From Myxococcota bacterium (GTDB lineage: Bacteria; Myxococcota_A; UBA9042; DTJE01), in assembly GCA_017994695.1 (NCBI GenBank), contig JAGOKF010000036.1, positions 1 to 37,678 of the forward strand: a DNA stretch of 37,678 nt, given 5' to 3'. Under the pieces are notes generated by a model. That model was not told the DNA's origin and ran no database searches. It saw only the letters and a list, made by a program, of their open reading frames with translations. Within the stretch, counting starts at the first letter, position 1. The number at the start of each line of letters is the position of its first letter. This document shows positions 1-6,703 of the stretch, piece by piece. The position numbers and the translations under genes were made by a program.

Positions 1-721
1 GGCCGTGGAACTGACGGTCCGTTCGCAGTTCGCCCTGGCGGCGGCGGACGTGGCCCGGATGGTCCTGGGGCCCCTGTCCTGGCCCCTGCGGCCCCTGGAA
101 TTCCTGCTGACCGTGCCCTCCCTGCTGGCGACGCTGACCCAGCTGGACATCGTGATCCGCAACCAGATCGTCCCCGGGGCGAACGACGACCTGTCGGGAG
201 TCGCGGCGCTGGTGATCCTGGCCCGGAGGCTGGCGGCGACGAAGCCGCCGGAGGTGGAACTGGTCTTCGCCGCGACCGGGTGCGAGGAGGCCTCCCTGGG
301 AGGCGGGGACGCCATCGCCCGGGATTTCGACGGGGAGTGGGACAAGTCCCGCACCGTGGTGCTGGGACTGGACGGCCTGGGCAACGGGCAGTTGCGCTAC
401 CTGGTCGAGGAGGGGGAGGTGACGGCCCGACGGATTCCCGCCTGGATCGAGGAGGTCTGCCGGGAAACCTCCGGGAGCGATCCCCGGTTCGCCGGAGTCA
501 CCGGCTTCGAGGTGCCCCTGGGGGGAAGCGACATCTCGGCCTTCCTGGCCCGGGGATGGGAGGGGGTCTGCCTGGCGGCCGTGGACCCGGAGATCGGGGC
601 TCCGCGACACTACCACATGCCCAGCGACACCCCGGAGAACCTGGCCTACGACGAGGTGATGGACTCCATCGACTACGCCGAGCGGCTGGTCCGGGCCATC
701 TGGCGGCGGCGCCTGGGATAG
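1..721 (+). CDS. M28-family metallopeptidase, C-terminal part (5' truncated by window edge)
   Basis: This is the last 239 or so codons of a zinc aminopeptidase-like M28 protein. The visible metal-site motifs are GANDDLSG (bridging Asp), CEEASLGG (catalytic Glu-Glu), LGLDGLG (Asp ligand) and HYHMPSDTPEN (last His ligand). The first His-x-Asp ligand motif of the family is not present, so the true start lies upstream; the GTG at position 5 is only an in-frame codon. Just before GANDDLSG is a hydrophobic stretch (LEFLLTVPSLLATL), which suggests a membrane segment between the first and second metal ligands, as I recall from some bacterial membrane-linked M28 proteins. The substrate is unknown. A small membrane-protein gene follows 34 nt downstream on the same strand. 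Confidence 0.82.
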   Translation, partial: AVELTVRSQFALAAADVARMVLGPLSWPLRPLEFLLTVPSLLATLTQLDIVIRNQIVPGANDDLSGVAALVILARRLAATKPPEVELVFAATGCEEASLGGGDAIARDFDGEWDKSRTVVLGLDGLGNGQLRYLVEEGEVTARRIPAWIEEVCRETSGSDPRFAGVTGFEVPLGGSDISAFLARGWEGVCLAAVDPEIGAPRHYHMPSDTPENLAYDEVMDSIDYAERLVRAIWRRRLG

Positions 722-755
722 GTCCTGGCGGCGAGCAGGGAAGGGGGCGACCGGC

Positions 756-1178
756 ATGACGCATTCCCCCAGTCCGGATCGCACCGGAGGTCCGCCGCCG
801 TCGTCGTCGGGGGCGCCGGGAAGGCGGGCCCGTCTGCTGATCCTGGAGCGGGTGCTGCTGGCGGCGTCCCTGGCCGGGGTGCAGTGGATGGCCTCGGCGA
901 TCCGGCTCCGTGACGAGGCCGGGGCGATGGCACTGGTTCTCTTCTACGCCCCGATCCTGGCCACGGCGGAGACCTTCCTGGCCCGCACCCGGTCCCCCGG
1001 TTCCTGGGCGGCCCTGCGGGCGCTGCTGGGCATGGCGTTGTCGGGTGTCGCGTACTTCGGAGGGGCCCTGGCGGCCTTCCGGTGGATGGAGGAACCCTGG
1101 CTGGCGTCCCTTGCCGGGTTCCTGTCCTCCTTTGCCGCGCTGCCGGGAATCCGGCTGTATTCGGGTCGCTGGCGCTGA
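756..1178 (+). CDS. Small four-helix membrane protein, function unknown
   Basis: This encodes 140 residues. A hydrophilic Pro/Ser-rich N-terminus (1-25) is followed by about four hydrophobic segments near residues 27-48, 56-75, 86-108 and 114-132, so it is probably an integral inner-membrane protein. I do not recognise the family. A purine-rich stretch (GAAGGGGG) precedes the ATG, which supports this start. It follows the M28 peptidase gene by 34 nt and may be cotranscribed with it. Its stop is separated by only 2 nt from the stop of the convergent nifS gene. Confidence 0.65.
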   Translation: MTHSPSPDRTGGPPPSSSGAPGRRARLLILERVLLAASLAGVQWMASAIRLRDEAGAMALVLFYAPILATAETFLARTRSPGSWAALRALLGMALSGVAYFGGALAAFRWMEEPWLASLAGFLSSFAALPGIRLYSGRWR

Positions 1179-1180
1179 GG

Positions 1181-2440
1181 TCAGTTCCCGGAAGGCGGCG
1201 TCGCGTCCTCCCGGTACTTCCCCTGCACGAAGAGGTCCACTCCCTCCCGGGGGGCGTTGCGCTCGCTGTCCCAGTAGGGGCTGATGCGGCGCAGGCTCGC
1301 GATGACCTCCGGCAGGACCTCCACCAGGCGGTCGATCTCGGCCTCGGTGGTGTAGCGGCTCGTGCTGATGCGCAGGCTGCCGTGTGCAGCCGTAAAGGGC
1401 ACGCCCATCGCCTTCAGGACGTGGGACGGGTCGAGGCTCCCGGAGGTGCAGGCCGACCCCGAGGAGGCCAGGATCCTCCGGTCCTGCAACGCCATCAGGA
1501 TGCCTTCCCCCTCGACGAACTCGAAGGCGAAATTGCTGGTGTTCGGGAGCCGGTCGGCCCCGTCGCCGTTGATCAGCACCCGGGGAATGCGTTCCCGGAC
1601 CTGTTGTTCCAGGCGTCGCTGGAGTTCCCGGAGGCGGGCCTCCTGCAGGAAGGACTCCCGGGCCAGGTCGCATGCCTTGCCCAGCCCCACGATGCCCGCG
1701 ACGTTCTCGGTTCCGGCCCGCCGTCCCCGCTCCTGGTGTCCGCCCAGCAGGTAGGGGCGCCAGCGGGCACCCCGCCGCACGAAGAGGGCGCCGACGCCCT
1801 TGGGGCCGTGGATCTTGTGGGCCGACAGCGACAGGAGGTCCACCGCGTCGAAGTCCGTCTCCATCCGGAAGCGGATCTTCCCGACGCTCTGGGTGGCATC
1901 GGTGTGGAACAGGACCTTCGGGTCCGCCCGCTTGACCATCCGGGCCATTTCCCCCACCGGGAAGATCACGCCCGTCTCGTTGTTGGCGTGCATCAGCGAA
2001 ACGACCGCGGTGTCCGGCGTCAGGGCCTTCAGCAGGTCCTTCGGGTCCAGGGCGCCCCGGGTCGACACCGGCAGGAAGGTCACCCGGTAGCCCAGGCGCT
2101 GGATCTCCTTCGCCACCTCCAGCACCGCGGGATGTTCCACGGCGGAGGTGATGACGTGGTTCCGGTCCGGGTTCGCCCGCAGGGAGCCCCACAGGGCGGC
2201 ATTGTTGGCCTCGGTGGCGCCCGACGTGAAGATGACCTCGGATCGCGCCCCGGCACCCAGCAGTCTGGCCACGGATTCCCGGGCCCTTTCCACGGCATCC
2301 CGGGCCGGCCGGGAGGCCTCGTAGGCCGAGGAGGGGTTGTAGAACTGGTCCCGGAGCCAGGGGACCATGGCCTCGAACACCTCCGGTGCCAGGGGCGTCG
2401 TGGCGTTGTTGTCCAGGTAGATCCAGCCGTCGGGTTCCAT
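1181..2440 (-). CDS. nifS: Cysteine desulfurase, NifS/IscS class
   Basis: This PLP enzyme removes sulfur from cysteine to give alanine and an enzyme persulfide, which it passes to the NifU scaffold. The 419-residue length fits the family. Visible motifs are YLDNNATTP at the N-terminus, HTDATQSVGK (cofactor-binding Asp/Gln), SLSAHKIHGPKG with the Schiff-base Lys at 209, and SSGSACTSG with the persulfide Cys at 331 in a short-loop group I context. It lies 13 nt downstream of nifU on the same strand, so the pair is an operon. No nif structural genes are nearby. It therefore probably serves general Fe-S assembly, as the NIF system does in several epsilon- and deltaproteobacteria; that role is inference. 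Confidence 0.93.
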   Translation of the reverse strand: MEPDGWIYLDNNATTPLAPEVFEAMVPWLRDQFYNPSSAYEASRPARDAVERARESVARLLGAGARSEVIFTSGATEANNAALWGSLRANPDRNHVITSAVEHPAVLEVAKEIQRLGYRVTFLPVSTRGALDPKDLLKALTPDTAVVSLMHANNETGVIFPVGEMARMVKRADPKVLFHTDATQSVGKIRFRMETDFDAVDLLSLSAHKIHGPKGVGALFVRRGARWRPYLLGGHQERGRRAGTENVAGIVGLGKACDLARESFLQEARLRELQRRLEQQVRERIPRVLINGDGADRLPNTSNFAFEFVEGEGILMALQDRRILASSGSACTSGSLDPSHVLKAMGVPFTAAHGSLRISTSRYTTEAEIDRLVEVLPEVIASLRRISPYWDSERNAPREGVDLFVQGKYREDATPPSGN

Positions 2441-2453
2441 GATCCTCTCCGGT

Positions 2454-3413
2454 TCAGGGCATGCGCACGGGGACCACCTCGATCTCCGGGTCCACGTGTT
2501 CCCGCAGGGCGTCCTCGACCACGAACACCAGCGTCTGGGAGGACCCCGGGCAGCCGGCGCAGACCCCGAGGAGTCGGCAGAAGACCTTCCGGTCCCGGAT
2601 CTCCACGATCTCGATGTTGCCTCCTTCCAGGGCCAGGCGCGGTCGCACGATGGTGTCCACGACCCGTTCCACCTCCTTGGCGAACTGGTAGGGAGTGCGG
2701 GCCGGGCGGCCGATCGCCGTTCCTGAGGGCGTGGCGGACGGCTCCGGGGCCGTCTCGGGACGGGCGCCCCAGGTCTCGTCCAGGATGTCCTGGAGCCCCC
2801 CGGGCTCGTGGTGGCACGACGTGCAGGCCCCCCCTGCCTTGATGGCCGCGGTGATCTCCTCGATGGTCCGCAGGTTCAGTTCCTTCACCTTGCGCCGGAT
2901 GTAGGGCTCGGTCAGGTTGAAGCAGCGGCAGACCACCCGTCCCTCGTCCTCGGCCAGCTGGGTCGGATCGATCCCCAGTTCCTCCAGGGGGACTCCCCGG
3001 CGCCGGGCCCAGTCCACCACGGCGGCCTGCAGCGCCTCGGCTCCCATCACGCTGCAGTGGAGTTTCTGGGGCGGCAGCCCCTCCAGGTAGTCCACGATGT
3101 CCGCGTTCCGGATCCGCAGGGCCTCGATGGGGGTCAGGCGGCGGTCCTCCAGCATCCGGCACAGGGCCTCCGACGACGCGATGGCCGAGGTGCACCCGAA
3201 GGTCTGGTAGCGGGCCGTGACGATGCGGTCCCGCCTCGGGTCCTCGGGGTCCCTGTCCACCTGGAAGGTGAAGTCCATCGCGTCCCCGCACTGGATGCTC
3301 CCGTGGCGTCCCTCGCCGTCTGGGGGATCGGCGCGGCCGAAGTGGGTGCCCGCCTTCCCGGCGATGGCGTCCCGGAACAGTTGCATGACCTTGTTCGAGT
3401 AGTCCCAGGGCAT
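2454..3413 (-). CDS. nifU: NifU Fe-S cluster assembly scaffold, three-domain form
   Basis: This encodes 319 residues when started at the ATG at 3413, which has a strong AAGGAGA ribosome site 8 nt upstream. An in-frame ATG 180 nt further upstream would add an Arg/Pro-rich extension unlike any NifU. Domain order is typical of full-length NifU. An IscU-like scaffold (about 1-145) carries Cys42, Cys74 and Cys120 (HCSVMG). A central Bfd-like [2Fe-2S] domain (about 158-212) carries CRC and CTSC. A C-terminal NifU domain (about 245-319) has CAGC at 285-288. It assembles transient Fe-S clusters with sulfur from the adjacent NifS. An inverted repeat lies in its 5' leader at 3435-3459. Confidence 0.93.
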   Translation of the reverse strand: MPWDYSNKVMQLFRDAIAGKAGTHFGRADPPDGEGRHGSIQCGDAMDFTFQVDRDPEDPRRDRIVTARYQTFGCTSAIASSEALCRMLEDRRLTPIEALRIRNADIVDYLEGLPPQKLHCSVMGAEALQAAVVDWARRRGVPLEELGIDPTQLAEDEGRVVCRCFNLTEPYIRRKVKELNLRTIEEITAAIKAGGACTSCHHEPGGLQDILDETWGARPETAPEPSATPSGTAIGRPARTPYQFAKEVERVVDTIVRPRLALEGGNIEIVEIRDRKVFCRLLGVCAGCPGSSQTLVFVVEDALREHVDPEIEVVPVRMP

Positions 3414-3434
3414 CGATCGGTCTCCTTCCGGGAT

Positions 3435-3459
3435 CGGGGCGGCAGGAACTTCCGCCCCG
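3435..3459 (-). other. Inverted repeat in the nifU leader
   Basis: CGGGGCGG at 3435-3442 and its exact reverse complement at 3452-3459 flank a 9-nt loop. The repeat ends about 22 nt before the nifU start, just upstream of the ribosome site, so it could fold in the leader mRNA or be an operator. Its base composition makes chance formation quite possible. Confidence 0.3.
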
Positions 3460-3553
3460 GTTGGAGCATCCCTCCTCCACCGGGGGCCCCGGCCCGGCCC
3501 GGCCCCGGCTGGAAAATCGGGCGGACATCCGGCATCCTGTGGGTCGGTCCCCG

Positions 3554-3570
3554 CGGCACGTGCCTTGCAT
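3554..3570 (+). promoter_or_regulatory. Sigma54 (-24/-12) promoter for the beta-barrel gene at 3614
   Basis: The sequence GGCACG-TGCC-TTGCAT puts GG at 3555-3556 and GC at 3567-3568 with exactly 10 nt between them, as sigma54 requires. It matches the consensus TGGCACG-N4-TTGCW at every position except the leading T. Transcription would start near 3580, leaving a leader of about 34 nt before the ATG at 3614. No bacterial enhancer-binding site was identified. An NtrC-type activator with an intact GAFTGA motif is encoded at 36032-37456, but no direct link is shown. Confidence 0.7.
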
Positions 3571-3613
3571 GGGGTAGCGCCGCGTTCGAACACGTCCCAA
3601 GCCGAGGTGTTCT

Positions 3614-5089
3614 ATGACGTCGAAGACAACCTTTGTCAAGCAAGCGGGAATCCTGGTCGCCTGCATCTGTGTCCTCGGCGGATCCGCCTCGCCCCTGTCG
3701 GCCGCGCCGACCCGGGAGGACTCGCCGGAGCCGCCGACGGGGCCGGGACTGGCCCTGGAGGGGAAGGTGATCCGGGTGGAAGGGGACCTGGCGGTAATCG
3801 ACCTGGGAGAGGCCGACGGTCTGGTGCCCGGGGACCGGGTGACCCTGCTTCAGGCCCTTCCTTCCGGGCCGTCGGAGGTCGGAAAGGCGCGGGTGGTCCG
3901 GGTCGGGGAGACCCAGGCCTGGGTGGGGCTCCGGCGACTGCCCAGGGGATCGATCCGGCCCGGAGACCTGGTCCGGGCGGACCCGGCCGACTGGGCTCCC
4001 CGGGACGAGGCGGAGGTGCGGGAGGCAGGTCCTTCCCAGGCCTCTCCCGCACGGGAACCGACCCCGGAACCGCCCCCCCGGCGGGCCGTTTCCGCGCCCA
4101 AGGTGGCCCACGACCCCGCATCGCGGTGGACCGAGGGACGGGATCTGGTGCTGTCCTTCTCGGTCCAAAGCGAGCAGCCGCTGACGGGGCTGGCGATCCG
4201 CTGGAAGGCGGGCAAGCGCGGGGAATGGACGGAGATCCCGCTGAAGCCGGCGGGGGATTTCGCATGGCAGGGGGTGATTCCCGGGGAGGCCCTGTCGCCC
4301 GGAGAGGTCCTCTACCACGTCGTGGCCCGGGGACCCTCGGGGGAGGAAGTGCGCATCTTCGCCGGGCAGCGGCGCCCCTGGAGGGTCCAGGTGGATCCCC
4401 GCCCGCGACCGGCTTCCCGGGGACAGGTGGGGATCTCGGGGTCCTTCGAGTGGCAGGAGGCCTACCTGACCCAAGGAGGAAGGGATACCTGGTGGACGGC
4501 CGAGACGGCCCTGGGCTACCGGGTGGGCCGGGGCGTGCTGGACGAGATCCGGGTCGGATTCGGGGCCTTCGAGGGCGTCGGAGGGAGCCGGTTCGAGGTG
4601 GAGGAGGGGATCCTGCTGGACTACCGGTCCCTGGGGTACGGCTTCCTGGAGGCCCGATTCCGGTTCGGCAGGTACGTGCGATGGATTCCCCGGCTGGTGC
4701 TGGGGGCCTTCTGGGATTTCTGCGACGACTGCGAGTACGGGGATCCCCCGTCCTACACGCGGGGGGACCTGATGGGAGGCGCGGGCAGCCGCTTCGAGTT
4801 CGGGCCCGAGGACCGGTTCTTCGTGTCGGTCGAGGGGAGCGGACTGGCGACGGTGGGCGGACAGTTCCTGGTCGGGGCGATGGGCCACGCGGGGCACGGG
4901 GTCTGGGTCGGCGGCCGCATCGGGGGGACCTCGTGGCCGGTGGCCCAGGAATGGGCGACGCGGATCGAGTGGATCGCCGCCTGGCGCGGCCTGTCCTGGC
5001 TGGGACTCGAGGCCCGGCTGGGGGCCAACATCCGCAGCACGGAACACGCGGGCATCGGCGGCGGCCTGAACCTGGCCTTCTGGTGGTAG
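3614..5089 (+). CDS. Secreted outer-membrane beta-barrel protein with N-terminal FlgT-like and Ig-like domains
   Basis: This encodes 491 residues. A signal peptide (1-30, cleavage likely after LSAA) is followed by a small beta domain (about 45-125; KVIRVEGDLAVIDLG...GLVPGDRVTL) that resembles the C-terminal domain of FlgT-like or other 'activity plus level' surface proteins. Next come a Pro-rich linker and an Ig-like beta-sandwich (about 172-258). The C-terminus is an amphipathic strand-rich region (270-491) ending in aromatic residues (LAFWW), as outer-membrane barrels do. The start has GAGGTG 4 nt upstream and lies 34 nt after the predicted sigma54 start site. The next gene encodes a shorter relative 10 nt downstream. 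The function is unknown; a surface or cell-envelope structural role is possible. Confidence 0.6.
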   Translation: MTSKTTFVKQAGILVACICVLGGSASPLSAAPTREDSPEPPTGPGLALEGKVIRVEGDLAVIDLGEADGLVPGDRVTLLQALPSGPSEVGKARVVRVGETQAWVGLRRLPRGSIRPGDLVRADPADWAPRDEAEVREAGPSQASPAREPTPEPPPRRAVSAPKVAHDPASRWTEGRDLVLSFSVQSEQPLTGLAIRWKAGKRGEWTEIPLKPAGDFAWQGVIPGEALSPGEVLYHVVARGPSGEEVRIFAGQRRPWRVQVDPRPRPASRGQVGISGSFEWQEAYLTQGGRDTWWTAETALGYRVGRGVLDEIRVGFGAFEGVGGSRFEVEEGILLDYRSLGYGFLEARFRFGRYVRWIPRLVLGAFWDFCDDCEYGDPPSYTRGDLMGGAGSRFEFGPEDRFFVSVEGSGLATVGGQFLVGAMGHAGHGVWVGGRIGGTSWPVAQEWATRIEWIAAWRGLSWLGLEARLGANIRSTEHAGIGGGLNLAFWW

Positions 5090-5099
5090 GGGGTGGACG

Positions 5100-6200
5100 A
5101 TGACACGCCGGAACAGGGGCGCGTGGTGGTTGTGTCTGTGGCTGGCGGCGGTGCCGGGGACCGCGTTGGGACAGTCCCCCGATCCTGCGCCGGAGGCCGT
5201 GGCGGCGGGAGGCTCCCGGGGAAAGGTGTTCCACTGGCCCATCGGAGAGGCCCAGCCCGGCCGGAGGGGGCTGGTCTTTTCGGCCCGGGTGGACGGGCCG
5301 ATGGAGGGCTGGACCCTGCGGCTGCGCTGGCGGCCGGCGGACCAGGCGGAGTGGCGAACGGAGGTCTTCGGCCAGGGAAAGGACGGGCTTCTCGAGGCGC
5401 GGATCGCCCGGGAGCACCTGGCCGGGGATTTCCTGTACTACCTCGATGCCGTGTCGGCGGACGGGAGGGCCGAACCCTGCTTCGCCTCGGCGGATCTGCC
5501 CCAGCGGGTGACGGTGTCCGGGGGCCGGGGCGATCCGGCCCAGGAGGCCCTGAAGGCCTTCCATGGCCGCAGGCACCGGTTTGAGGCGACCTTCCGGCGA
5601 GTGGATTTCGGCCACGAATGGCCGGGCGGGCCCCGGTCGACCGACCGGTTCAACCAGTTGACCGTGGGGTACACCTTCCGGCTGCTGCACCCCGCCCTGT
5701 ACCAGGTCTCCGTCGGGGTGGACCTGGTCGGGGATCGGCTGGGGGTCCGGACGCCTCCGTGGCGCGAACTGGACGATCGACCGGGAGCGTACCTGGGGTT
5801 CGTGAAACTGGCCTGGCACTGGAACGACCTCTTCGGGCTGGAGCCGGCGCTGATGTGGGGGGCGTCCCACCGGGGCATGGAGGCGGGCGGCGGCCTGACG
5901 CTACGGTTCGGGGCGCTGCACGGGACGCACTTCGACGTGGGCTTTTCGGGGGTGCGGACGCTGGGATGGCTGTTCCAGGCGGGCCTGGACGTGCTGGCGG
6001 CCTCCTTCCTGCGCCTGGGATTCGGCGCGGACATCACGAACTGGCCCTTCGACGAGGAGTACGGGGTGGTGCCGGGCGTGCGGGTCGCCTTCCTGCTGCC
6101 CTTCGGCCTGGAACTGAACGGCGAGGTCACCTACGGCCTGCGCCGGGGCTATGACCGGGGCTGGATCGGAGGTTCCGCCGGCCTCGCCTTCGAGTTCTGA
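5100..6200 (+). CDS. Outer-membrane beta-barrel protein, paralogue of the upstream gene
   Basis: This encodes 366 residues. A signal peptide (1-24, cleavage after TALG) is followed by an Ig-like domain (about 40-140) that parallels the upstream protein: both have a 'W/R-x-R-W-x-x-A...EWT/R-E' strand and a 'Y-Y/H...A' strand before an acidic turn. A barrel-like region (about 155-366) ends in GLAFEF, a C-terminal Phe typical of barrel insertion signals. It lacks the FlgT-like domain of its neighbour. With a 10-nt gap it is almost certainly cotranscribed from the promoter at 3554. The substrate or partner is unknown. Confidence 0.6.
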   Translation: MTRRNRGAWWLCLWLAAVPGTALGQSPDPAPEAVAAGGSRGKVFHWPIGEAQPGRRGLVFSARVDGPMEGWTLRLRWRPADQAEWRTEVFGQGKDGLLEARIAREHLAGDFLYYLDAVSADGRAEPCFASADLPQRVTVSGGRGDPAQEALKAFHGRRHRFEATFRRVDFGHEWPGGPRSTDRFNQLTVGYTFRLLHPALYQVSVGVDLVGDRLGVRTPPWRELDDRPGAYLGFVKLAWHWNDLFGLEPALMWGASHRGMEAGGGLTLRFGALHGTHFDVGFSGVRTLGWLFQAGLDVLAASFLRLGFGADITNWPFDEEYGVVPGVRVAFLLPFGLELNGEVTYGLRRGYDRGWIGGSAGLAFEF

Positions 6201-6229
6201 TCCGGGCTGTCGGTCCGGGGACACGGGCC

Positions 6230-6703
6230 CTAGCGTTCCAGCCGGCGGATCTCTTCGTGGATGGGATCGGCACAGGCGGGATCCTCGACGACCAGGGCCT
6301 CGAGGACCTGCCGGGCCTCTTCGCCGGCGTTCGCCATCAGGAAGGCGGAAGTCGCGTTCCGGTAGCAGGCCACCCGTCCCGCCGCCACCGTGTCGCGATG
6401 GAAGGGCGGCTGCCGGGGCAGGACCTTCGCCGCCTGGAGAAACCTTCGGGCGGCCTCCATCCATCGCCCGGCCTCGTAGTCCTTCCGGGCGGCCTCGAAG
6501 ATCCGCTCGGCCTCCTGGAAACCCTCGGGGACCGGGTCGCTGCCCGCGGGGCGGGTCATTTCGTAGAGCCCGAAGGGTCCCGGCTGGAACGCACTGTCAT
6601 TCACCGATCCACCTCCCCGCTGGCGATCCCTGGCGGCCGAACAGCCGCCCTGAGCCAGGACGACCACGATGCCGGCGAGAACCAGCCCGGCGCTTTGCCT
6701 CAT
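6230..6703 (-). CDS. Small TPR-like lipoprotein coupled to the lethal-factor-like protease gene
   Basis: This encodes 157 residues. I place the start at 6703, where ATG overlaps the TGA of the upstream protease gene as ATGA; a longer reading extends 78 nt into that gene without a signal peptide. The N-terminus is hydrophobic and then Cys21 (LAQGGC), an imperfect lipobox, so lipidation is probable but not certain. The rest is helical, with two TPR-like units (AERIFEAARKDYEAGRWMEA; AFLMANAGEEARQVLEAL). The overlap implies translational coupling and a shared function with the protease. An immunity, chaperone or docking role is possible, but nothing in the sequence decides among these. Confidence 0.62.
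   Translation of the reverse strand: MRQSAGLVLAGIVVVLAQGGCSAARDRQRGGGSVNDSAFQPGPFGLYEMTRPAGSDPVPEGFQEAERIFEAARKDYEAGRWMEAARRFLQAAKVLPRQPPFHRDTVAAGRVACYRNATSAFLMANAGEEARQVLEALVVEDPACADPIHEEIRRLER

Noticed and set aside
3414-3593. N-terminal extension of NifU starting at 3593
   Set aside because: It is Arg/Pro/Gly-rich, unlike NifU, and the strong ribosome site is at the ATG at 3413. It also overlaps the sigma54 promoter.
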